Of a DNA stretch of 6,893 nt, positions 1 through 5,509 are shown one piece after another (position 1 is the first letter of the stretch; each line of letters opens with the position of its first letter). Position numbers and translations under genes: made by a program. Below the pieces are notes generated by a model. That model did no database searches, was not told the origin of the DNA, and saw only the letters and a list, made by a program, of their open reading frames with translations. Source of the stretch: an uncultured Bacteroidota bacterium (GTDB taxonomy: Bacteria; Bacteroidota; Bacteroidia; Chitinophagales; Chitinophagaceae); contig CAIVKT010000283.1 in assembly GCA_903906615.1 (NCBI GenBank), positions 1 to 6,893 of the forward strand, written 5' to 3'.

Positions 1-1
1 C

Positions 2-958
2 TTAAAGTTCGGGCTCATGCAGGGTTTTCTTGCTTACACGGATAGGATAAATGATAAAATACCAAACAATAAAACTACCGGATGATAAAAGTATCGCCAG
101 GCTCAGCCACAGCGGCATACCGGTATGCCGGGTAACGAAGCTCTCAAAAAATGCAGCCACTATAAATATCGGCACCAGGCTGATGATGATCTTCACACTA
201 TCCCTTGCAGCATAGCCCAGCGATTGCATACGTGTATACGTACCGGGGAAAAGCAGCGAGGTGCCCAGTATCAGCCCAGCGCAGCCCGCTATCACTATAG
301 CCGAAAGTTCCAGCGTACCATGAATGAATATGACCAATATTGACTGGAACCCCAGGCTGTGGTGAAAGAACATGAACTCGAACACCCCCACCATCAAACC
401 GTTCTGAAAAAGAAAATACAGCGTACCCACACCAGCAGTTAGCCCGAACGTAAAACAAAGAAAGACCACCTTTATATTATTGAACGCGATCTGCAGGAAC
501 ATGGTCAGCTCGTTCTCATTCTTATATACCCCGAACGGGTCGCCGTTGGCTATGTTGCGCTCGGTCATGTCCACATAGCTGTCGCCAAGTACGCCACGCA
601 CAAACGTCTGGTCGTTATACGCCGAGAACACACCCAGCAATACGAACGCTATGAAGAATACAAAAGTGAACAACAACAGCTTGTGGTGTTTCCTGATCAC
701 TAATGGCAATTCATTCGTCCAGAAGGTGATAAACCGCTGCCGCTTCTCTTTTTTGTTGCGGTATATGGACAGGTAAATATTGGCTGCGATACCATTAATG
801 TATTTAGCCGTATTGCCATTATTATAAAACGTTTTGGCATACGACAGGTCGTCCACCAGGTACGTGAACCGTTTAGCTACTTCATCAGGGTCTTCGGTAG
901 GCTGCTGGTATTCTTCCCACCGCTCCAGGTTTTGTTTTATGAACTGCCCCTCGCGCAT
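2..958 (-). CDS. SpoIIM-family (DUF95) integral membrane protein
   Basis: Complete 318-residue protein, from an ATG at 956-958 to a TAA at 2-4. The first ~90 residues are hydrophilic and charged. About five or six hydrophobic segments follow, near residues 93-113, 163-185, 186-198, 205-233, 255-273 and 283-304. The family hallmark is visible at 213-240: HGTLELSAI, then a small-residue run AGCAGLILG, then a LFPG turn. This resembles the stage II sporulation protein M family. In Bacillus SpoIIM belongs to the engulfment complex; homologues are widespread in non-sporulating Bacteroidota, where their role is unknown, so the name should not be read as function. It points away from the other genes and its downstream neighbours are outside the window. 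A TATCTTTTG on its own strand sits 7 bases before the start. Family assignment is fairly sure; function is unassigned. Confidence 0.85.
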   Translation of the reverse strand: MREGQFIKQNLERWEEYQQPTEDPDEVAKRFTYLVDDLSYAKTFYNNGNTAKYINGIAANIYLSIYRNKKEKRQRFITFWTNELPLVIRKHHKLLLFTFVFFIAFVLLGVFSAYNDQTFVRGVLGDSYVDMTERNIANGDPFGVYKNENELTMFLQIAFNNIKVVFLCFTFGLTAGVGTLYFLFQNGLMVGVFEFMFFHHSLGFQSILVIFIHGTLELSAIVIAGCAGLILGTSLLFPGTYTRMQSLGYAARDSVKIIISLVPIFIVAAFFESFVTRHTGMPLWLSLAILLSSGSFIVWYFIIYPIRVSKKTLHEPEL

Positions 959-965
959 ATTGTTT

Positions 966-974
966 CAAAAGATA
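966..974 (-). promoter_or_regulatory. Possible -7 element for the SpoIIM-family gene
   Basis: On the minus strand this reads TATCTTTTG, the Bacteroidota -7 consensus TAnnTTTG with one extra spacer base, ending 7 bases before the start codon. I found no well-placed -33 TTG. The call rests on similarity and on the matching arrangement at two other genes in the window. Confidence 0.25.
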
Positions 975-1016
975 TTAGCGGTACAATTTAGGGTATAATT
1001 GCTTTATTTTAATGAA

Positions 1017-1047
1017 TTTTGCATAGGTATTCCTAAAAATGCTTTTG
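1017..1047 (+). promoter_or_regulatory. Candidate promoter for the small membrane-anchored protein
   Basis: TTTTG at 1017-1021 is followed, after 18 bases, by TGCTTTTG at 1040-1047, which differs from the Bacteroidota -7 consensus TAnnTTTG at one base. The spacing suits a -33/-7 pair. Transcription would begin near 1053, which would exclude the TTG at 1052 as a normal start and favours the ATG at 1103. Confidence 0.35.
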
Positions 1048-1102
1048 AGTATTGTATTTGCAAATAAATCTGATAATAAGTAACTTGACAAAAAAAATAC
1101 CA

Positions 1103-1366
1103 ATGGTAATTACTACCATCAACATACAGCTTTTTCAGATTCTTCGTCAGAAATTAGGCGATAAAGAGGCGGGAGCATTGGTTGGCTTTGTGGATGCAAA
1201 ACTTAAGGATAGCAACGAACAAAATTTGAAAGTGGTAGCAACAAAAGAATATCTTGCTTACACAAAGGCGGAGATGATCAAATGGATGTTTATATTCTGG
1301 ATAGGCACCATCGGTGTTTTATCCGGGATAATGACCTTGTTATTGAAGGCTTACATTAAGCATTGA
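1103..1366 (+). CDS. Small C-terminally membrane-anchored protein, DUF1640/CCDC90-like
   Basis: Predicted 87 residues from the ATG at 1103; the reading frame also runs back to a TTG at 1052, but the ATG starts the recognisable protein (MVITTINIQLFQ). Residues 1-45 look helical and amphipathic (LFQILRQKLGDKEA, then FVDAKLKDSNEQNL). An ATKEYLAYTKAEMIKW segment follows, then one hydrophobic segment at about 61-83 and a basic end. This order (short N-terminal helix, ATKE start of a coiled-coil stalk, KAE-IKW entry to a single C-terminal transmembrane helix) resembles bacterial DUF1640 proteins, distant relatives of mitochondrial CCDC90/MCUR1. The stalk looks short, with little between ATKE and KAEMIKW. 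No Shine-Dalgarno is seen. A count of 180 bases gives about 40% GC, below the ~51% of sampled prfB. Function unknown; family link moderate. Confidence 0.6.
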   Translation: MVITTINIQLFQILRQKLGDKEAGALVGFVDAKLKDSNEQNLKVVATKEYLAYTKAEMIKWMFIFWIGTIGVLSGIMTLLLKAYIKH

Positions 1367-1376
1367 TAGCCTTCAA
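1343..1376 (+). terminator. 9-bp inverted repeat across the stop codon, possible weak terminator
   Basis: TTGAAGGCT at 1343-1351 pairs perfectly with AGCCTTCAA at 1368-1376 around a 16-base loop that contains the TGA stop. No T-run follows, so intrinsic termination is doubtful. It may only be an RNA stem at the 3' end of the small gene. Confidence 0.25.
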
Positions 1377-1470
1377 CTGTGTTACTCCGACACAATTTAC
1401 ACATTTTCACATTCAATAATTCCCACACTCATTGAGTCATGGAGCAATTAAGCAATTGAGCCATTTCAAC
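1377..1470. repeat. Low-complexity spacer with degenerate 8-12 base word repeats
   Basis: This spacer before prfB is built of recurring words: ACAATTTACACATTTTCACATT in its first part (22 bases at about 1392-1412, described here as CA-ATTT/CA-CATT units), then ATTGAGTCAT at 1431-1440, AGCAATTAAGCAATTG at 1443-1458 and ATTGAGCCAT at 1455-1464. The two ATTGAGYCAT copies differ at one base and start 24 bases apart. No coding potential is seen. It may be a slippage-derived sequence; no function is assigned. Confidence 0.4.
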
Positions 1471-1478
1471 TACCTTTG
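1471..1478 (+). promoter_or_regulatory. -7 promoter element of prfB
   Basis: TACCTTTG is an exact match to the Bacteroidota -7 consensus TAnnTTTG. The -33 partner is weak: TTA at 1448-1450, 20 bases upstream. Transcription would start about 6-8 bases downstream, at or next to the ATG at 1485, implying a leaderless or nearly leaderless message. Confidence 0.5.
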
Positions 1479-1484
1479 CACCCT

Positions 1485-2573
1485 ATGACTATTGAAAACC
1501 TGAAGGAACTAAGGGACCGGGTACAGCACCTGCACCGCTTTCTTCGCGTGGATGACCGGATCGCCAAAATGGAGAACGACCGGCAGCTTACCCTTTCCCC
1601 CGGTTTCTGGGATGATAACGTGCGGGCCACAGCCATCCTCAAAGAAATAAAAATAGATAAATACTGGGCTGATTTCTTCGACCGCACCAACTCATTGGTG
1701 GAGGATGCTGCTGTGCTGTTCGACTTCTGGAAAGAGGGCGAAGCCACTGAAGAAGAAGTAGATACGGCTTACGACAAGGCACGCAAGGAAGTAGACGAGC
1801 TGGAGTTCAAATCCACCCTCAATGAGCCGGAAGATGAGATGCCGGGCATGGTGGTTATCAACAGCGGTGCAGGTGGCACCGAGAGCCAGGACTGGGCCGA
1901 AATGCTGCTGCGCATGTACCGTATGTATGGCGAAAAACAGGGCTGGAAGGTAAGCGAGATAGATGTGCAGTACGGCGATGGCGCAGGCATCAAGCAGGCC
2001 ACGCTGGAGTTTGACGGCGCATTTGCTTACGGCCTGCTGAAAGCCGAAAGCGGTGTGCACCGCCTGGTACGTATCTCCCCCTTCGATTCCAATGCACGCA
2101 GGCACACATCGTTCGCATCCGTATTTGTATACCCGCTTATAGATGATACCATAGATATACAGGTAAGCCCGGCTGACGTGGAATGGGCGTTCTTCCGCTC
2201 CGGTGGCTCCGGTGGGCAGAACGTGAACAAGGTGGAAACAGCAGTGCGCCTGAAGCACATACCCAGCGGCATAATAGTGGAGTGCCAGATAGCGCGCACA
2301 CAGGGCGAGAACCGGGAAAAGGCTATGACGATGCTCAAAAGCCGCCTCTACGAGGAGGAAATGCGCAAGCGCCAGGAGATACTCAATGCCACCAACTCAT
2401 CTAAGAAAAAGATAGAATGGGGTTCGCAGATACGCAGCTACGTTTTTCATCCTTACAAAATGATCAAAGACCACCGCACCGACTTCGAAGTGGGCAATGT
2501 GCAGCCGGTAATGGATGGCGAGCTCGATGACTTCATCAAAGCCTACCTGATGAGCGTAAAGGAGGAACAATAA
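1485..2573 (+). CDS. prfB: Peptide chain release factor 2 (RF2)
   Basis: Predicted 362-residue class I release factor that reads UAA and UGA and triggers hydrolysis of peptidyl-tRNA on the ribosome. The N-terminal helical domain is followed by [17 protein letters not shown], the stop-codon-recognition tripeptide SPF at residues 198-200 (RF1 carries a different tripeptide), the catalytic GGQ at 243-245 inside [18 protein letters not shown], and the conserved [26 protein letters not shown] near the C-terminus. GGQ is the usual site of glutamine methylation by PrmC. I chose the ATG at 1485; a TTG at 1476 is in frame but lies inside the -7 element. The gene reads through in one frame: at the site of the usual programmed frameshift (residues 19-21) the codons are TTT CTT CGC, with no TGA. 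The length is normal for RF2. The ABC exporter gene begins 35 bases downstream on the same strand. Confidence 0.97.
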   Translation: MTIENLKELRDRVQHLHRFLRVDDRIAKMENDRQLTLSPGFWDDNVRATAILKEIKIDKYWADFFDRTNSLVEDAAVLFDFWKEGEATEEEVDTAYDKARKEVDELEFKSTLNEPEDEMPGMVVINSGAGGTESQDWAEMLLRMYRMYGEKQGWKVSEIDVQYGDGAGIKQATLEFDGAFAYGLLKAESGVHRLVRISPFDSNARRHTSFASVFVYPLIDDTIDIQVSPADVEWAFFRSGGSGGQNVNKVETAVRLKHIPSGIIVECQIARTQGENREKAMTMLKSRLYEEEMRKRQEILNATNSSKKKIEWGSQIRSYVFHPYKMIKDHRTDFEVGNVQPVMDGELDDFIKAYLMSVKEEQ

Positions 2574-2608
2574 CAAACAGAACAACAGTTAACTCCGGCA
2601 CCCGGAAT

Positions 2609-4387
2609 ATGTCTCAAGACAACAAAAACATAAAGAAAAAAAAGTTCGACCTGCGGTTACTGGGCCGCCTGTTCTCATTTACCAGGCCGCATCGTGGCAC
2701 TTTGTACCGTGCTATGGCGCTGGCCATTGTGCTTGCATTGCTCTCGCCTGTGAGGCCCTATCTCATACAGCTTGCCGTAGACAAGTACATCGCTCACAAC
2801 CTGATGAACGGCCTTATCTGGCTTTGCGTGGTATATGCCGCTATCTTGCTCTTAGAGAGCGGGCTGCGCTTTTGGTTTGCTTACAGCGCCAATTGGCTCG
2901 GCCAGACAGTGGTCAATGACCTTCGCAATACCGTCTTTAAAAAGATACTGTTCCAGAACATCTCTTTTTACGACAACACGCCTATCGGTACGCTCACCAC
3001 CCGCACCATCAACGATATTGAATCTATAAACGATGTCTTTTCAGAGGGCATCATCTCTATTGTGGCCGATATACTCACTATTGTTTCCATTATCATAGTG
3101 ATGTTATGGACCGACTGGCGGCTTACATTGGTTTGCCTCGCGCCATTCCCATTGCTGATACTGGCTACCTGGTGGTTCAAAGAGGCGGTGAACAAATCCT
3201 TTCAGCGGGTGCGCAATGCCATTGCCGCCCTCAATGCCTTTGTACAGGAACACCTTACCGGCATGTACATTGTGCAGGCGTTTGCTGCTGAGGCGCGCGA
3301 AATGGGCAAGTTCAAAGACATCAACAAAGAGCACCGCGATGCCAACATCAAGGGCATCTTCGCATACTCGGTCTTCTTTCCTATCGTCGAGATCATCCTG
3401 GCCAGCTCGCTTGGGCTGCTGGTATGGTATGGCGCGTCGCGTATGCTGCACATAGGGGCATCGCCTGGTGTCATTATATCTTTCGTAATGTACCTCAACC
3501 TCCTCTTCCGCCCGCTGCGTATGATGGCCGATAAGTTCAATGTACTGCAAATGGGCATCATCTCCGGCGAGCGGGTATTTACTGTACTGGACAGCGAAGA
3601 AAACCTCGCCAATAACGGCACCTTCCCCGCACCAACCGTAAAGGGCGATGTGGCCTTTCGCAATGTGCATTTCAGCTACAAGCCCGGCGTGCCGGTGCTG
3701 CGGGGTATCTCTTTTTCGCTGCCTGCCGGCAAAACCATGGCCATCGTAGGCCACACCGGCGCAGGCAAAACATCCATCATCAGCATCCTCAACCGCCTGT
3801 ACGAGACAGAAAGTGGCCAGATACTCATAGATGGCCACGACCTTAAAGAATACGATATCTACAGCCTGCGCAGCCACATAGGCATCGTACTACAGGATGT
3901 ATTCCTGTTCTCCGGCACCATTGCCGATAACATCACGCTTCGCAACCCGGATATACCCCTGCACCGTGTGGAAGAAGTGGCCAAAATGCTTGGCATCCAC
4001 GATTTTATCATGCAACTGCCGGGCGGCTATCATTTCGATGTGATGGAGAGGGGCAACACCCTCTCGCAGGGCCAGCGACAGTTATTGTCCTTTGCCCGCG
4101 CACTGCTCTACAACCCCTCCATACTCATACTCGATGAGGCCACCTCATCAGTAGACAGCGAAAGCGAACAACTCATACAGCACGCCATAGACACCCTCAT
4201 CAAAGGCCGTACCTCTATAGTCATCGCCCACCGCCTCTCTACTATCCGCAAGGCCGATGAGATCATTGTTATGGACCACGGCACCATCACCGAGCGCGGC
4301 AACCACAGCTCCCTCATAGCAGATAAGGGCGCCTACTATGAGCTCTATACAGCCGTAGAGCAGATGAAAGAAAAAGAGGTGCTATAG
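2609..4387 (+). CDS. ABC exporter half-transporter, MsbA/LmrA type (membrane plus ATPase domain)
   Basis: Predicted 592-residue inner-membrane exporter subunit expected to work as a dimer, moving a lipid, drug or other hydrophobic compound outward with ATP; substrate unknown. Six membrane segments lie near residues 32-55, 68-91, 146-167, 171-190, 252-275 and 283-302, with the TPIGTLTTRTINDIE intracellular-loop motif at about 124-138 and FVQEHLTGM at 211-219. The ATPase domain is complete: A-loop Tyr357, Walker A GHTGAGKT at 381-388, Q-loop Gln429, signature LSQGQ at 485-489, Walker B ILILD at 505-509 with catalytic Glu510, D-loop SSVD at 513-516, and switch His541. The signature has Gln instead of the common second Gly (LSGGQ), a variant known in other exporters. 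Nothing suggests inactivity. It starts 35 bases after prfB, so co-transcription is possible; no good Shine-Dalgarno precedes the ATG. Confidence 0.93.
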   Translation: MSQDNKNIKKKKFDLRLLGRLFSFTRPHRGTLYRAMALAIVLALLSPVRPYLIQLAVDKYIAHNLMNGLIWLCVVYAAILLLESGLRFWFAYSANWLGQTVVNDLRNTVFKKILFQNISFYDNTPIGTLTTRTINDIESINDVFSEGIISIVADILTIVSIIIVMLWTDWRLTLVCLAPFPLLILATWWFKEAVNKSFQRVRNAIAALNAFVQEHLTGMYIVQAFAAEAREMGKFKDINKEHRDANIKGIFAYSVFFPIVEIILASSLGLLVWYGASRMLHIGASPGVIISFVMYLNLLFRPLRMMADKFNVLQMGIISGERVFTVLDSEENLANNGTFPAPTVKGDVAFRNVHFSYKPGVPVLRGISFSLPAGKTMAIVGHTGAGKTSIISILNRLYETESGQILIDGHDLKEYDIYSLRSHIGIVLQDVFLFSGTIADNITLRNPDIPLHRVEEVAKMLGIHDFIMQLPGGYHFDVMERGNTLSQGQRQLLSFARALLYNPSILILDEATSSVDSESEQLIQHAIDTLIKGRTSIVIAHRLSTIRKADEIIVMDHGTITERGNHSSLIADKGAYYELYTAVEQMKEKEVL

Positions 4388-4424
4388 CCTATAGTTGATT
4401 GGTCAAAAAACGCCCTGAACATAG

Positions 4425-4444
4425 CCCACGGTTTTAACCGTGGG
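4425..4444. repeat. Hairpin 1: perfect 9-bp palindrome with TT centre
   Basis: CCCACGGTT at 4425-4433 pairs with AACCGTGGG at 4436-4444 around two T bases. It lies 37 bases after the ABC exporter stop. It shares the 14-base core ACGGTTTTAACCGT (4428-4441) with hairpin 2. The flanking TCAAAAAAC at 4447-4455 repeats one at 4403-4411. It could terminate transcription, be a REP-like dispersed element, or be a regulator site; the T-run expected of a plus-strand terminator is absent. Confidence 0.6.
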
Positions 4445-4460
4445 TATCAAAAAACAATAA

Positions 4461-4486
4461 GGTCAGAACGGTTTTAACCGTTTACC
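4461..4486. repeat. Hairpin 2: second copy of the same palindromic core
   Basis: AACGGTT at 4467-4473 pairs with AACCGTT at 4476-4482 around TT, and GGT at 4461-4463 can pair with ACC at 4484-4486 beyond a small internal loop. The 14-base core at 4468-4481 is identical to that of hairpin 1, exactly 40 bases away. A half-site TTAACCG occurs again at 4498-4504. The pair lies upstream of the promoter for the YihY-family gene. Confidence 0.6.
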
Positions 4487-4530
4487 ACCCGGCATTCTTA
4501 ACCGCCATCGTACAGGATTAGCACCCCATA

Positions 4531-4562
4531 TTTTGTTGCCAACTGCCAAGGCATTACTTTTA
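4531..4562 (+). promoter_or_regulatory. Candidate -33/-7 promoter of the YihY-family gene
   Basis: TTTTG at 4531-4535 and TACTTTTA at 4555-4562 are separated by 19 bases. The second element matches the Bacteroidota -7 consensus TAnnTTTG except for its last base. Transcription would start near 4569, just before the ATG at 4571. The upstream ATG at 4562 falls inside the element and would not be on the transcript. Confidence 0.45.
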
Positions 4563-4570
4563 TGCAAATA

Positions 4571-5509
4571 ATGAGCAATCCACGTGTCAACGTTTTAAAG
4601 CTTCCCCCCGTACGGTATGCCTTCAAAAGGGCGCACAAGGTCATTTTGCCCGGTGTCAACGGCGCCTCCCTTTACGAGGTGGGCAAGTTCTTCTTTAGTG
4701 AGCTACGCACACTAAAGCTGCAGGAGCGTGCCGCTGCCGTTACCTACAACTTCTTCATGGCCTTGCCGCCCACATTCCTTATCCTATTCTCGTTGGTGCC
4801 TTACCTGCCTTTGAAGAATGTAGAACAAACCATACTCAACACCATACAACTGCTCTCGCCCAACCATACCATATATATGACGGTACGCAATGTAGTGAGC
4901 GACTTTATGACCAAGCAGCACCAGGGCGCACTTTCTTATGGTATCATATTGGTGATGTATTTCTCCTCCAATGGCATTATGGGCCTCATGCGCAGCTTCG
5001 ACAAAAGCCTCTCCCTCTACGTAGAGCGCACAGGCTTCATCCGCCGCTGGACGGCAGTAAAGCTCACGCTCATGCTCATAGGTGTGAGCATTGTGGCGCT
5101 CTCCGCCCTCATCATGCAAAGCAAAAAGCTTAACCCCTTTATCCTGCAAACCTTCCACAGCATTGTGGCCATCAAGGTATTGAGCATATTAGTGCTTATA
5201 CTGCTTATCTTTATTACCATCTCTATCATTTACACCTACGGGCCATCGCTCACACACCGGTTCAGCTTTATCTCTGCGGGTTCTGTTATTGCCACTATTG
5301 CCTCCGTGATCGTAACTTCGGTGTTCTTCTTCCTGGTCAACCACTTCTTGTACTACAACAAGATCTACGGCTCCATCGGCACATTGATCGCTTTCATGGT
5401 GCTGATATGGCTCAATACCAATATCATATTACTGGGCTACGAGCTCAATGTAAGCATACTGCTTGGAAAGCTGGCAAGAGGAGGATTTGATGACGATGAA
5501 GAAGAATAA
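4571..5509 (+). CDS. YihY/BrkB-family inner-membrane protein
   Basis: Predicted 312 residues from the ATG at 4571; an in-frame ATG at 4562 would add three residues but lies in the likely -7 element. Six membrane segments are expected, near residues 55-79, 119-140, 162-182, 200-222, 233-256 and 267-290. Family signatures are LQERAAAVTYNFFMALPP at the first segment, IIYTYGPS after the fourth, and YNKIYGSIGTLIAFMVLIWLNTNIILLGYELN across the last. This is the YihY/BrkB (formerly 'ribonuclease BN') family, whose RNase name came from a misassignment; its role in the envelope is not established. The length is typical. The protein ends in a very acidic FDDDEEE tail, encoded by the same bases that hold the Shine-Dalgarno and start codon of the next gene, with which it overlaps by 20 bases. 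Family call is confident, function is not. Confidence 0.92.
   Translation: MSNPRVNVLKLPPVRYAFKRAHKVILPGVNGASLYEVGKFFFSELRTLKLQERAAAVTYNFFMALPPTFLILFSLVPYLPLKNVEQTILNTIQLLSPNHTIYMTVRNVVSDFMTKQHQGALSYGIILVMYFSSNGIMGLMRSFDKSLSLYVERTGFIRRWTAVKLTLMLIGVSIVALSALIMQSKKLNPFILQTFHSIVAIKVLSILVLILLIFITISIIYTYGPSLTHRFSFISAGSVIATIASVIVTSVFFFLVNHFLYYNKIYGSIGTLIAFMVLIWLNTNIILLGYELNVSILLGKLARGGFDDDEEE
5479..5484 (+). promoter_or_regulatory. Strong Shine-Dalgarno for the heme-copper lipoprotein gene
   Basis: AGGAGG, extended to AGGAGGA, lies 5 bases before the ATG at 5490 and 11 before the ATG at 5496, inside the last codons of the YihY-family gene. It is the only strong, well-placed Shine-Dalgarno in the window, and it decides the start over the TTG at 5463. 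It suggests re-initiation or coupling with the upstream gene. Confidence 0.6.

Noticed and set aside
994..999. TATAAT resembling an E. coli -10 box
   Set aside because: Bacteroidota housekeeping promoters use a TAnnTTTG -7 element, and there is no matching -35. AT-rich spacer explains it.
1052..1102. TTG at 1052 as the start of the small membrane protein
   Set aside because: The extra 17 residues have no family resemblance, and the base lies at the predicted transcription start; the ATG at 1103 begins the recognisable sequence.
1692..2258. 188-codon minus-strand open frame within prfB
   Set aside because: prfB is unambiguous on the plus strand; the antisense product is compositionally odd and resembles nothing I know.
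2558..2565. AAAGGAGG near the end of prfB as a ribosome site for the ABC exporter
   Set aside because: It is over 40 bases from the ATG at 2609 and no start codon follows at a usable distance. It is simply Lys-Glu-Glu codons of prfB.
3104..3877. 257-codon open frame on the minus strand within the ABC exporter gene
   Set aside because: It lies opposite a clearly real exporter, and its translation is rich in His, Cys and Arg with no recognisable domain. It is a shadow of the real gene.
4425..4482. Paired repeats as a minimal CRISPR array
   Set aside because: Only two copies of a 14-base palindromic core with differing arms, a single gap and no cas genes.
5463..5489. TTG at 5463 as the start of the heme-copper lipoprotein
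   Set aside because: It would put acidic residues (ESWQEEDL) before the signal peptide, and the AGGAGG lies downstream of it.
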